Source: Streptomyces jumonjinensis
GTDB lineage: Bacteria; Actinomycetota; Actinomycetes; Streptomycetales; Streptomycetaceae
Assembly: GCF_009600885.1 (NCBI RefSeq)
Contig: NZ_VCLA01000197.1
Span: 63,921-127,920, forward strand
DNA length: 64,000 nt
Reading direction: 5' to 3'
Position 1 is the first letter of the stretch. The number at the start of each line of letters is the position of its first letter. This document shows positions 35,456 through 43,479 of this stretch, piece by piece. A program made the translations under genes and the position numbers. The notes beneath the pieces were generated by a model. It was not told where the DNA came from and did not search any database. It saw nothing but the letters and a program-made list of their open reading frames with translations.

Positions 35456-35700
35456 CGCCGGAGCCGGGGGCCGCCCCTGGCAGCACGATCAGATCCGCCC
35501 GCTCCGGGGACAGCCTGCCGGTGGCCCGCAGCGCCAGCGGCGGGGTGCCGCTGGGCACCTCCCGGGCGCCTTCGGCGCTCACCAGCTCGACGGTCAGCTC
35601 GCCCTCGGTGAACAGCCTCCCCCCGGCGAAGAGCACCTCATAGGGCTCCCAGCGCGTCCAGCGGGTCGAAGCCGTCGAAAAGAACTGTCTGAGCCAGCAT
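35445..35700 (-). pseudogene. Truncated, frameshifted DJ-1/PfpI-family gene
   Basis: From the ATG at 35700 (GGGAG upstream) the protein reads MLAQTVLFDGFDPLDA, then needs a frame change at 35648-35656 (one extra C in the minus-strand GCGCTGGG) to continue as WEPYEVLFAGG, VELVSAEGAREVPSG and ADLIVLPGAAP. A complete DJ-1/PfpI or isonitrile-hydratase-like protein has about 200 residues; this ends after about 85, before the nucleophile-elbow Cys. The missing 3' half ends where the MocR gene ends, so a deletion joined them. Confidence 0.7.
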
Positions 35701-35729
35701 GTCGCGCAACTCCCTGGGATTTCACGGCG

Positions 35730-35802
35730 GATGTGCGGCGTTCTCACCGCAAAGCCATGTCCGCCCCGCGCGGTCCCGGCAGTGGCGAAAATGCCGCACA
35801 TC
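35730..35802. repeat. Imperfect 19-bp inverted repeat
   Basis: 35730-35748 (GATGTGCGGCGTTCTCACC) and the complement of 35784-35802 (GATGTGCGGCATTTTCGCC) match at 16 of 19 positions around a 35-bp loop. It lies in the decayed zone between gene remnants. It might be an old operator or the ends of a tiny deleted insertion; no transposase is present. Confidence 0.5.
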
Positions 35803-35879
35803 AACGGGTTCTGGCCGGTCCCCGCGGACGGCACGGGCGAGCGTCCCGCACGGCCGCCGGCTCGGCCGCCGCCCCGGCC

Positions 35880-36245
35880 GCCGCACGGCAGGTCGGCCTT
35901 GCCCGGCGCGTCGATGTACGCGAGGACATCGCCACCCTCACCGTCCCGACCCTCGTCGTCGTCACCACCGCCGACGCGATGGTCCCCCCTGCCCTCCAGC
36001 GGCAGCTGGCCGCCGCGATCGGCGACGACAGGGGAGCGGCCGTGTTCGGCACGTTCACCCTTCGATCGGTGAGACTGGGGAAGGCCGCCACCTCCCCCTT
36101 CGCGGTCCTCTCCCGAGTCCACGACGGCCGGATCGCCTATATGCAGTACATGGAGGACACATTCGCCACCGCACTCACCTTCCGCAGCGGCGGCGCCTGG
36201 ACGATCGAGGCCGATCCCGACACCGATGAACGCATCGAGGTCTGA
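35880..36245 (+). pseudogene. Fused remnants of an alpha/beta hydrolase and an NTF2/SnoaL-like protein
   Basis: The open frame reads VREDIATLTVPTLVVVTTADAMVPP and QRQLAAAIGD, the C-terminal strand and acid loop of an alpha/beta hydrolase, then changes abruptly to FGTFTLRSVRLGK, VLSRVHDGRIAYMQYMEDT and TFRSGGAWTI, the C-terminal half of a SnoaL/NTF2-like domain. Neither part has its catalytic N-terminus, and no start or ribosome site fits. The chimaera most likely arose by a deletion joining two genes. Confidence 0.6.
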
Positions 36246-36310
36246 AGGGCCTTCAGCGACCGCTCACCGATTGAGATCGAACACGGGAACGCCGCACCCC
36301 TCGTAGCCTT

Positions 36311-36844
36311 CTAGTCCTCCTCGTCCTCGTCCTCGTCCTCCGACTCTCGTACGAAGTGCAGGTCAAGGACGTACTGCTCATGACCCGCGCTATCGGCGAA
36401 CGCTTGGCGCAGGGCGTCGTCGGCGCTGTCCTCCTCGGTGAGGCGGACCAGGGCGGTCTCGTAGCGCTTGAGGGTGGACTCGCGGTTGATCCACCAGGCG
36501 TGCCCGGCGTAGACGCCGGGCCGGGGGAGTTCCATCATTCCTGCGGGGCCGAGGGAGAGCTGGTTGACCACGAGGGTTCCGGTGATGGATTCGAGGTCGA
36601 CGGGGACACTGCCCTCGGCGTGTGCAGGTGGCCGGTGGGGCTGGTCCCAGACCCGGATGGTGATGGTGACCTCGATATCGGGCTGGAGGCTCTTGAAGTA
36701 CAGGTGGTAGCCGTTTCCGGCTACCACCTGTACCTCGGCGGCCCGCATGGCCGCCGTGTCACCGAGGTATGCGTCCGCGTCATAAACCTGCACGATGCAG
36801 CGGTCCGGCCGGGCCTCGACGTGGTACTCGGTGAGCGGGTCCAT
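36311..36844 (-). CDS. Small very acidic cytosolic protein, candidate immunity partner of the nuclease
   Basis: 177 residues, no signal peptide or membrane helix. The sequence is rich in Asp/Glu and ends in an ESEDEDEDEED run. Segments YHLYFKSLQPDIEVTITIRVWD and MMELPRPGVYAGHAWWINRES look like beta-rich folds. I recognise no family. It follows the NucA/NucB gene by 16 bp on the same strand. Inference: acidic immunity proteins often block nucleases by mimicking DNA, so this may protect the producer. It could equally be an unrelated third gene. Confidence 0.6.
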   Translation of the reverse strand: MDPLTEYHVEARPDRCIVQVYDADAYLGDTAAMRAAEVQVVAGNGYHLYFKSLQPDIEVTITIRVWDQPHRPPAHAEGSVPVDLESITGTLVVNQLSLGPAGMMELPRPGVYAGHAWWINRESTLKRYETALVRLTEEDSADDALRQAFADSAGHEQYVLDLHFVRESEDEDEDEED

Positions 36845-36860
36845 GCGGGTCCTTGTCGAA

Positions 36861-38138
36861 CTAGGAGGTGATCTTGACGTAGAAGGGATCGCCGTCGAGT
36901 ACCCGGTTGAGGGTAAACATCGAGTTGAGCATGTTTCCGCCTGCTCCGTTGTCGGTTCCCTCGATCAGGCGCACGGAGTACTTGTTGTCTCCCTTGGTGG
37001 ACCCTTCCTGGGTGCTGGCGAACGGGTACTCGTCACATTCGAGGCGAGTCCCCGAGTAGTCCCCCCAGATGCTGTTGCACATCTTGATCGACTTTTCCCG
37101 GTTCTTCCTCTGCTTCTCGGGGTCGACGAGCCTGTGCAGGGGCTTCTTCTCGCCGGGGATGAGCTTGCCGAGGAAGGAGGGGAAGGTGCGCGAGGGACGC
37201 TTGATGGCGTCGTAGATGTGCAGGGCACTCTCGTTGACGGCGGGATCCTTCCGGCTCATGACCAGCTTGACCCTGGCGTCGGAGAAGACCGTGCCCTTGT
37301 GCTTGCCCGCGACAGGTCCGGCGTAGTCGAAACGGATCCGCGAACGGTAGGCGTCCACCTCCGAGTGGGACGTGGCGTTCGGCGAGTCCACGAAGAGATC
37401 GAGGTGGATCATCGCAGCGACGCGCTGCTGATTGCCCGTGCTGTGCTGAGGGCCGTTGTCCGGTGAGGTGTAAGTGAGGTACCAGTGCGGTGTGGTGTCC
37501 CAGACCCCGAGGAGCTCTTCGCGCTTGATGGTCGCGGGATCGGTGACCTGAGGGTTCGGGTCGCTGGTGTCGGTGTGGACAGCGGTGCGGTAGGACTGGC
37601 CGATGGTCCACTTCGTGGCGTCCTCGTCGCCGACCGTCTGAACGTGGATGTTCTCGATGCTGGAGACGTAGTCGACGCGGCGGCTCCCGTCGTACGCGAA
37701 GCCGAGTATCCACTGGTCGAACCAGAGACGGCCGATGGTCTCCGTGCCGTTCTTGTCTCGGATCACGAGGTCGTAGGGCCTCTTCTGGCAGCTCTCGAAG
37801 CGGCTCTTGATCCATCCCTGGACGGTCTTGGCCGCTGCCTCCTGCTGCGCGCATTCGGTACGCAGGTCCAAGGCGCCTGCCGACTGCCGGCGGGCAGGTG
37901 GCGCCGGTGGCTGCACTGTCCGGGCGTGTGCGGGCCGGTAGGCGCTGAGCGGTACGGGATCGCTGAGCTTCCGCAGTTGCTCGGCGGGGACGTTCGCGGC
38001 CTCGGTGAAGGTGAACTCGGTTGCGCGGCTGCCATGTTCGGGGGCGGCTGCGGCGGCACCGCCCGTGGCCACGAGGAGGAGGGAGCAGGCCGCTGCGGCG
38101 GCGCGTATCAGTCGGAGGACCTTTATGCGACGGTACAT
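36861..38138 (-). CDS. Secreted protein with C-terminal NucA/NucB-type deoxyribonuclease domain
   Basis: 425 residues from the ATG at 38138. A signal peptide (VLRLIRAAAAACSLLLVATGGAAAA split by a basic start) is followed by an unrecognised ~300-residue region and, at about 350-425, a NucA/NucB domain: a Cys in KMCNSIWGDYSG, the active-site block LECDEYPFASTQEGS, KYSVRLIEGTDNGAGGN, and VLDGDPFYVKI at the end. The acidic pair DE in DEYPFA and the DNGAGGN loop align with Bacillus NucB. The long N-terminal region suggests delivery or target binding. It lies 52 bp after a second secreted protein. Confidence 0.8.
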   Translation of the reverse strand: MYRRIKVLRLIRAAAAACSLLLVATGGAAAAAPEHGSRATEFTFTEAANVPAEQLRKLSDPVPLSAYRPAHARTVQPPAPPARRQSAGALDLRTECAQQEAAAKTVQGWIKSRFESCQKRPYDLVIRDKNGTETIGRLWFDQWILGFAYDGSRRVDYVSSIENIHVQTVGDEDATKWTIGQSYRTAVHTDTSDPNPQVTDPATIKREELLGVWDTTPHWYLTYTSPDNGPQHSTGNQQRVAAMIHLDLFVDSPNATSHSEVDAYRSRIRFDYAGPVAGKHKGTVFSDARVKLVMSRKDPAVNESALHIYDAIKRPSRTFPSFLGKLIPGEKKPLHRLVDPEKQRKNREKSIKMCNSIWGDYSGTRLECDEYPFASTQEGSTKGDNKYSVRLIEGTDNGAGGNMLNSMFTLNRVLDGDPFYVKITS

Positions 38139-38190
38139 GGTGTTATTCCCCGTGAGGCAGTGGTCGGACACGGCTCGGTGGTGAAGGGCT

Positions 38191-39534
38191 TCACTGGAAA
38201 GCGGGGGGCGTCGAGGTGGTGTCGTCGCACAGACGGCCCCAGCACGCTTCGAGGAGCTGTCCGGTTGAGGCCGCGTAGGTCGCCTGGAATCCCTCGAAGC
38301 GCAGTCCACGGCGCTCCAGCCCTGCGGTCGTGGCGGACGACCGTGCCACCCACGTTCCACCGTCCACTGCGGACAATTGCCGTGCCGCAGGGCCGGACGT
38401 CACGGCCACCTGTCCCTCGGAGACGCCGAAGGCGGTCGCCGCACGCTGACGGATCGATTCTGCCGGCTCGGCCGGAACAGGGGATGCGGCCGTGGGCCGG
38501 GCCTGCTGCTGCGGCCTCTGCGTGAGACCGGCCGCGTTGCAGACACCGATGGTGCGGACGCACTCCGCCAAGCCCGGGACGGAGGAGAGACACGCCTCGG
38601 GGTCCTGCCCCAGACAAGACTGCAGGGCGGCTTGGTCGACCCCGTTCAAGACGGCCGGCACCCGCACGCCCGTCCCCCACGCGGTACCGGTCCCCGCGGG
38701 TGCCTGGCCCGTGGGTGCGGCCGTGGTGGCGGTGCGCGGCTTGCTGACGGACCACTGAGCGAAGGACTTTTTGTCCGTCAGCTTGGTCTTGAAGCAATTG
38801 GGGGGCTTGACGGTTGCGCTACAAGCAGGCAGGGTCACCACCTTTGCCGTGTTCTTCGTGAGAACGCGCAGCCATGTGCGGTTCTCGTCCATGAACTGCA
38901 TTCGGTTGGCGATCTCGGGGAGTTTTATGTATCTGCCTCCCATCATTTCCACACCGATGTCTATACGGTTTGGGATTCCCCGGGGGACTTTGAGTTGCTC
39001 TTTCGTGCTGCCGACGGTGTTGAAGTCGTACAGCACATCCCACTGGTCTCCGGTGTCCTTACGGAGAAGCATGTAGGTATGATTGCGCCTGTCCGGCTTG
39101 GTCGGGTTCACTCCGGCCGTGATGGCTTTCGTCTTACCGCCGGTTGACCCCATTTCGGTCCATCGAGGGCCGTACGACTGGGTCGTCCTACCAGTTTTCT
39201 CTGCGTACAACCCGATCTCGATGTTGTTCTCAAACGGAGACGCCTCGGTGTTGGGCGTGAGCCGCAGGTAGTTCGAGACCTGCACTGTCTTGCCGGCCGT
39301 GTTCACCGCATCGAAGGTGACCGGTACATTCCGCCAGGTGGCGAAGCCGCCTATCATCGGCTGCCCGGGCTGGCTACAGGTCATGGCGTAGGAGACGATG
39401 TTGCCGCCGTAGACCAGCCCGCACGCCTCTTTCGGCGGAGCGGCCTGGGCCTGCTGGCTGGCGACGAGCGGGGATAACGTGACAGCTGCGGTTGCGACCG
39501 CGAGGCCCATCAGGACCTTTTGCGAAACACTCAT
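38191..39534 (-). CDS. Secreted protein of unknown function, operon with NucA/NucB nuclease
   Basis: 447 residues with a typical signal peptide (MSVSQKVLMGLAVATAAVTLSPL, cut near QAQA-AP). The N-terminal ~240 residues look like a beta-rich domain with paired Cys (KEACGLVYGG, YAMTCSQPGQP). An Ala/Thr/Pro linker and a Cys-containing segment (SCLGQDPEACLSS, ECVRTIGVCN) precede a C-terminal domain (AFGVSEGQVAVTSGPAARQL and ACWGRLCDD). No family recognised. It is first in the nuclease operon behind a strong promoter, and may be a carrier or structural partner. Confidence 0.7.
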   Translation of the reverse strand: MSVSQKVLMGLAVATAAVTLSPLVASQQAQAAPPKEACGLVYGGNIVSYAMTCSQPGQPMIGGFATWRNVPVTFDAVNTAGKTVQVSNYLRLTPNTEASPFENNIEIGLYAEKTGRTTQSYGPRWTEMGSTGGKTKAITAGVNPTKPDRRNHTYMLLRKDTGDQWDVLYDFNTVGSTKEQLKVPRGIPNRIDIGVEMMGGRYIKLPEIANRMQFMDENRTWLRVLTKNTAKVVTLPACSATVKPPNCFKTKLTDKKSFAQWSVSKPRTATTAAPTGQAPAGTGTAWGTGVRVPAVLNGVDQAALQSCLGQDPEACLSSVPGLAECVRTIGVCNAAGLTQRPQQQARPTAASPVPAEPAESIRQRAATAFGVSEGQVAVTSGPAARQLSAVDGGTWVARSSATTAGLERRGLRFEGFQATYAASTGQLLEACWGRLCDDTTSTPPAFQ

Positions 39535-39670
39535 AGAATTCTCGCGACTCCTCGAAGAAATAGATGAAGCACAGGGGAAAACAGCTGGCTGCCGTTCCCT
39601 CGAAAGGGCGGCATTAGACCGAGAACACCCCTCCGCAGTTCCTCATGGACATGATCAAAATAGGCCACCT

Positions 39671-39700
39671 ATCATGTTCACGCAGGCGACTTGATGTCAA
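39671..39700 (-). promoter_or_regulatory. Promoter of the secreted-nuclease operon
   Basis: On the minus strand TTGACA (39700-39695), an 18-nt spacer and CATGAT (39676-39671) form a sigma-70-like promoter about 137 bp before the start of the secreted protein gene. An ACATGAT/ATCATGT inverted repeat (39649-39655, 39671-39677) overlaps the -10, a possible operator. The -35 overlaps the stop codon of the integrase remnant. Confidence 0.6.
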
Positions 39701-40902
39701 GGCGCCTTCAAGGCAGATGCATTCACCCTGCGCTGTTTGCCAGTGAAGAATCGGCCAAGATTTCCTCCATGAAGTACCTGGTGGATCCATACGAAATCAC
39801 GGCGTGATTGGCGATCGGCATAGCAATCTTTTTCCGCCAATTTCTTGCGAGATAACATGCCGCAGGTGGTGAGATCAAGGCAGACCGTTACAGTGGGCCT
39901 TACGGACTTCTCCCCCGATACCTGCCCGCAGTAATCACCTGGCGATGCAGACCGGCTATCGGGCGTCTGACAGCGGGCGGCTCCGGCCGCCACGGCAGCC
40001 CACGCGGGATCCACCGCCTGCTGGATGGTCCGCCCAGTCTCTGTATTGATACGTCGGACGGTATCGAGACACCGCATGTGCCAACCGCACGAGCGGGACC
40101 CCATGAGCCGATACTGCGCAGCAGGTCGAGACACGGGGTCTGCCCGCGCACCTCCCGCGCCTGCGTGCACGCCTCCTCGAATGTCCGGGAGACGGCCTCC
40201 TTGTTGATCCCCCCGGGCGTACGCCTCCGTGCGCGCGTCCGGACCCGGCCGGAACTCCGTACGCATCTGGGCGGCCTTGGCCGTGTAGAAGTCGGTCTCA
40301 AACTCCCAGACCCACAGACTGCTCAAAGGCTCGGGCTCGTAGGCCAGGGTGCCGTCCGGGTACGCCACCTGGTGGTGGACGAACTGGCGGGCCGGCCTCC
40401 GGGTCCAGGCGCCTCCCCCACCCGCCGGTCTCTCGCGTTCCTCCGGTCCGACTGCACGGACCCGATTGCCCTCGTCCTCCGTCCAGCCAGCCTCTATCAG
40501 TTTTGTGATCGTCTCCGCGCGGTCGTCGTTCCACTGCTTGGCGACGTCCTGGGCGTGCTGACGCCGGGCAAAGAAGACTTCCCGGGCCGCCACGGTGACC
40601 AGTTTCCGATGCTTCGCCTTGGTGTCGCCCTGGACTCCGGTGAGCCGGTCGATGAATGTCAGGGCGTACGGCTCGAACACGGTCTCCGCCCGGCGTTGGT
40701 CGGCGACAAACCCTTGGCCACGGATCCAGCCCGGCGGCCAATGTTGACCGTCGCCATTCACCAGATCACGGAACCGCTCGGCAGCCGTCAGGTCCTCAAA
40801 GGTCTCGGACTCGCGTCGTCCCGTCCGTGCCCCGCCGGCTCGCCACCGCACGATGTACGAGGACTCTCCAGCGGTTCGCTCTCCGGTTTCGATGCATGCC
40901 AC
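39697..40902 (-). pseudogene. Chimeric integrase remnant (N-terminal domain only)
   Basis: An open frame of 401 codons from a GTG at 40902. Only the first ~105 residues match Streptomyces-element tyrosine integrases (SSYIVRWRAGGARTGRRESETF, WPPGWIRGQGFV, FEPYALTFIDRLTGVQ, TKAKHRKLV). The rest (QHAQDVAKQWNDDRAETITKL, LWVWEFETDFYTAKAAQMRTEF, RKKLAEKDCYADRQSRRDFVW) shows no catalytic R-HxxR-Y residues. A frame shift near 40205 would link FYTAKAAQMRTEF to INKEAVSRTFEEACTQAREV. It is a truncated integrase fused to another, also damaged, gene and is probably inactive. Confidence 0.7.
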
Positions 40903-40957
40903 ACAGAGACCGCAATCGAGCCGGTGTGCCCACTGCGTGCCCGCCAGGAATGACGAA

Positions 40958-40999
40958 AGACCCCCTCTGGCCCACGTTCACGCAGGTCAGAGGGGGTCT
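40958..40999 (-). terminator. Intrinsic terminator 3' of the tRNA-Ala fragment
   Basis: A perfect 12-bp inverted repeat (AGACCCCCTCTG) with an 18-nt loop begins 8 bp after the tRNA fragment on the minus strand. It is what a tRNA terminator should look like and supports the view that this is the original 3' flank of tRNA-Ala. Confidence 0.75.
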
Positions 41000-41006
41000 G
41001 ATCTTG

Positions 41007-41029
41007 TGGAGCCTAGGGGAGTCGAACCC
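41007..41029 (-). other. 3' fragment of tRNA-Ala, probable left attachment site (attL) of the conjugative element
   Basis: The minus strand reads GGGTTCGACTCCCCT followed by AGGCTCCA, the T-loop, T-stem and acceptor 3' strand plus discriminator of Streptomyces tRNA-Ala. Upstream (higher coordinates) no anticodon or D arm follows, so the copy is partial. Element integration into a tRNA 3' end leaves exactly such a duplicate at the far end. CGCAGGTCAGAGGGG (40981) and a minus-strand CGCAGGTCAGGAGGG (41069-41055) flank the core as an imperfect inverted repeat, possible integrase arm sites. The intact tRNA should lie beyond 64 kb. Confidence 0.7.
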
Positions 41030-41335
41030 AAAATCGTTACCCTCCTGACCTGCGAAAACGCCCGGGAACCCGGACATACACCCCCGTTGGATCCTCCTGG
41101 ATCCCGCTCGATCCCTCTCGGCCACGGACCCGTGTGGACGTGTCCACACGGGTCCGCAGTCGTTCGCAACCGCCAATCCCGTGCCGTAGCGAGGGCTCAA
41201 ACGCCCCCAGATTATGGCTCCTACTGCCCGTCTGGCGGCGCAAAGCTGCAAACCATCAGCCTGCGGAGGTCTAGCCAGGTGCACGAGGAGAATTCTCCGA
41301 ACTCAGGGCCGCTCAGATACGGTCAAGGCGATCGT

Positions 41336-41419
41336 TTAGAGCACCTTCAGCAAGAAGCTGACCGCAGCAGCAGTCGCGGTGCCCACAGCAGCTCCCGCGC
41401 TGACCTTGAACAGGTCCAC
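41336..41419 (-). CDS. 27-residue hydrophobic peptide gene
   Basis: GTG at 41419 is preceded by GGAGG 9 nt upstream. The frame encodes VDLFKVSAGAAVGT followed by ATAAAVSFLLKVL, a single hydrophobic helix with Lys near each end. Small, so chance is possible, but the ribosome site and amphipathic composition favour expression. It resembles small membrane peptides or toxins in size only; no partner recognised. Confidence 0.45.
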   Translation of the reverse strand: MDLFKVSAGAAVGTATAAAVSFLLKVL

Positions 41420-41518
41420 GATCGCCTGCCTCCGGGGAGCTGACCGCCGAGGCTCAGGGCGTCGTCGCCGGATTGGACGGCGCGTACGGTGATACACGAA
41501 ACCTCCTAGGGGTATCAG

Positions 41519-41559
41519 CCCTCACACCGCCGACTCCGCCAGAAGGTGCGGTGTGAGGG
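41519..41559. terminator. Perfect 12-bp hairpin between the peptide gene and the MerR-like gene
   Basis: CCCTCACACCGC (41519-41530) pairs with 41548-41559 around a 17-nt loop. It sits upstream of both flanking genes, so it may insulate them or act in the 5' leader of the plus-strand gene. CCTCCT at 41502 and GATAC/GTATC near 41491-41516 lie beside it. Confidence 0.55.
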
Positions 41560-41643
41560 TCCTCTTCTGTCCTCCTCACTCTGTGCCAGCCGGGTCGGGA
41601 AATCCCGTCCGGAGAGGACCGATCCCGGTGTAAGTTCCAGGCC

Positions 41644-42555
41644 ATGACGGACTGGCAGGACGGGTGGCCGGCTGGCACGGCTGACGACCTGGTGGATGAC
41701 GCCCGTGCGCTGGGCATCAGCTACACGAGGCGCGCGATCACCGACTATGTGGAAGTCGGGCTGCTCGCCTCCCCGGTCCACAGGAAGTCAACCCAGCGGG
41801 GCAGCGACGCCCGTATCTTCCCGCCAGCCCAGCGACGCCTGTTCTACGAGCTGAACCGCGCTCGGCTTCGTTCCGCGCTACCCCGGGTCCCCCGTCACAC
41901 CATGATCCCGATCGTGTTGTTCATGTGGTGCACCGACGACACGGTGGTCACGGACTCACAGGCCCGGCGAGCGCTTCGTACTTACGCCCGGAGTGCCGGC
42001 GTCGGATCCGATGGGCGTCGGCGGGAAACCGCGCGGAAGGTCGTGGAGCAGTTCGCACACCCCCTGGCGACCCCCGGCCAGCGGCAAGTGGCTGCGGCCT
42101 GGATCCGGGCCGGAGAAAAGTCGCGGAACCCCCGCTGGGACCCCTTGGCCGATGCCCTCAGCACCGTGGCCAGCCCGTGGCGGTCTCGGGGCCTGGCCGA
42201 GATCGTCCGCGGAGTCGGCCCGGCCGCCGCACCGATGACGACGGACCAGGTGGTCGCCATGTGGGAACTGGCCTTCGAGGTCAACCAGCGGTTGGCGATC
42301 GAGTCGGTCGATGAAGCAGTGCTGCGGCATGCCCGGGAGGAGCACCGGCGGAACTGGGAGGGCTATCAAGCGGTCCGCCTCGACTGGAAGGCCCAGGCCG
42401 GACCCCTGGCCGACATCTTCGAGATGCCCGACGACCAAGAGCAGGCCGCTCGGCAACACGTGCGCGGCTTCGAGTCCGTCTTGGGTAACACGCTGGGCCT
42501 GGCCAGACCGGCGTTTCAGCGGGCAGAGGCGCGGGCACGAGCCCGGCTACGGTGA
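41644..42555 (+). CDS. MerR-like HTH-domain protein of unknown function
   Basis: 303 residues. The first 75 resemble a MerR/HTH_17 DNA-binding domain (ADDLVDDARALGISYTRRAITDYVEVGLLASPVH, RIFPPAQRRLFYELN). The rest is helical without recognised domain (PRHTMIPIVLFMWCTDDTVV, MTTDQVVAMWELAFEVNQRL, HARGFE-like C-terminus RQHVRGFESVLGN). Similar proteins accompany Streptomyces integrative elements. It is the first plus-strand gene inside the proposed attL and probably a control gene of the element. Confidence 0.65.
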   Translation: MTDWQDGWPAGTADDLVDDARALGISYTRRAITDYVEVGLLASPVHRKSTQRGSDARIFPPAQRRLFYELNRARLRSALPRVPRHTMIPIVLFMWCTDDTVVTDSQARRALRTYARSAGVGSDGRRRETARKVVEQFAHPLATPGQRQVAAAWIRAGEKSRNPRWDPLADALSTVASPWRSRGLAEIVRGVGPAAAPMTTDQVVAMWELAFEVNQRLAIESVDEAVLRHAREEHRRNWEGYQAVRLDWKAQAGPLADIFEMPDDQEQAARQHVRGFESVLGNTLGLARPAFQRAEARARARLR

Positions 42556-42955
42556 GCATTTTCGGCAACCATCGTCGCCAAGCGACCGGAACACAGCTAG
42601 TGCCTTGCGATGACAGCGGCCAGCACCGAGAAGAATGGCGAGGATGCGGCTGCTGATCGCACAGCATTCGTCACGCTAAGCCATCGACTCACATGATCGA
42701 CCGCTAGAGGTCACCGATATTACTGACGGGCCTGTGACCTGCGCTTTCAGGAATCCGTTAAAGGATATGCGCGCCAAATCTGGTACCGTTCTAGATGTTG
42801 GGAGGGGTCAGCCCTTCTGGAACCGAGAAGACCCGAATCAGGGACCACTGATCCGGGCCTCTCGTGCGGTCAACAGGCCCGGTCGATCATCCATAGACCG
42901 GGCCTTCCGCATATGCGGAGTAAGTCCGGTCCCTCCGGTTCTGTCGTGCTCGCCG
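42556..42955. other. Intergenic region with a terminator (400 bp)
   Basis: No convincing gene. 42875-42884 (AGGCCCGGTC) pairs perfectly with 42896-42905 and forms a terminator for the small minus-strand gene at 42956. A second hairpin (CCCGAATCAG with CTGATCCGGG, 42833-42858, one mismatch) precedes it. Confidence 0.5.
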
Positions 42956-43084
42956 TCAGATCATCTGAACGACTTGCACCGCAAACGCGGCAGCACCAAA
43001 GACGGCGGCAACCACAGCAACCCGTAACCCCCACTTCTCGGGTGGGGTCCACTTGTGTCGCCCGTCGTCATCCTGTTCCACCAC
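42956..43084 (-). CDS. Small single-pass membrane protein (42 residues)
   Basis: Starts with tandem GTG codons at 43084/43081 after GGAAGGAAGCA. The frame encodes an acidic-polar start (VEQDDDGRHKWTPPEKWG) and a transmembrane helix (LRVAVVAAVFGAAAFAVQVV) ending MI. A terminator follows at 42875-42905, so it has a complete transcription unit. No family recognised; size and topology resemble small accessory proteins of Streptomyces elements. Confidence 0.6.
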   Translation of the reverse strand: MVEQDDDGRHKWTPPEKWGLRVAVVAAVFGAAAFAVQVVQMI

Positions 43085-43479
43085 TGCTTCCTTCCCCTCA
43101 CCGGCACCTCCGAGCGGGCCGGAGACGGAGTCCCCAACAGCCGTGACTGCTGGGGATCATGAGGGTGCGTCAGCGCACAACATCCTACGCGATGGAACTC
43201 GCGCTCCGCACACTCAGAACGTTGCCACCTGAAACCCAATACACAAGTCCATTGAATATTCCGCAGTCGCACGACTACTCTGAGTTTGGGCGACTACTCT
43301 GTGTTGGGAAATCGTTCAGGCAGTCGGTAGCGGACAGAGTTCCACCCTGCACCGTCAGAATTCCCAAGATGCGGCTCCAACTGTCCAGATGCCACATCGA
43401 ATCGGCAACGGCTTATTTACTCACCAGAGAATCCCGGGGCAAGTGAATTACCATCGAACCATCCCCTGCAATTCTACGG
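43085..43479. other. AT-richer divergent region with a 19-bp tandem repeat
   Basis: No supported gene (a 95-codon plus-strand frame at 43159 lacks family features). 43272-43290 (CGACTACTCTGAGTTTGGG) and 43291-43309 (CGACTACTCTGTGTTGGGA) are head-to-tail near-identical copies, a candidate operator or iteron pair. Confidence 0.5.

Noticed and set aside
36250..36310. A second tRNA-Ala core copy marking the left end of an older element
   Set aside because: No sequence like GGGTTCGACTCCCCT or its complement was seen here or elsewhere in the window besides 41007-41029.
43159..43446. 95-codon plus-strand frame
   Set aside because: No ribosome site or recognisable features; it lies over the tandem repeat and promoter region.
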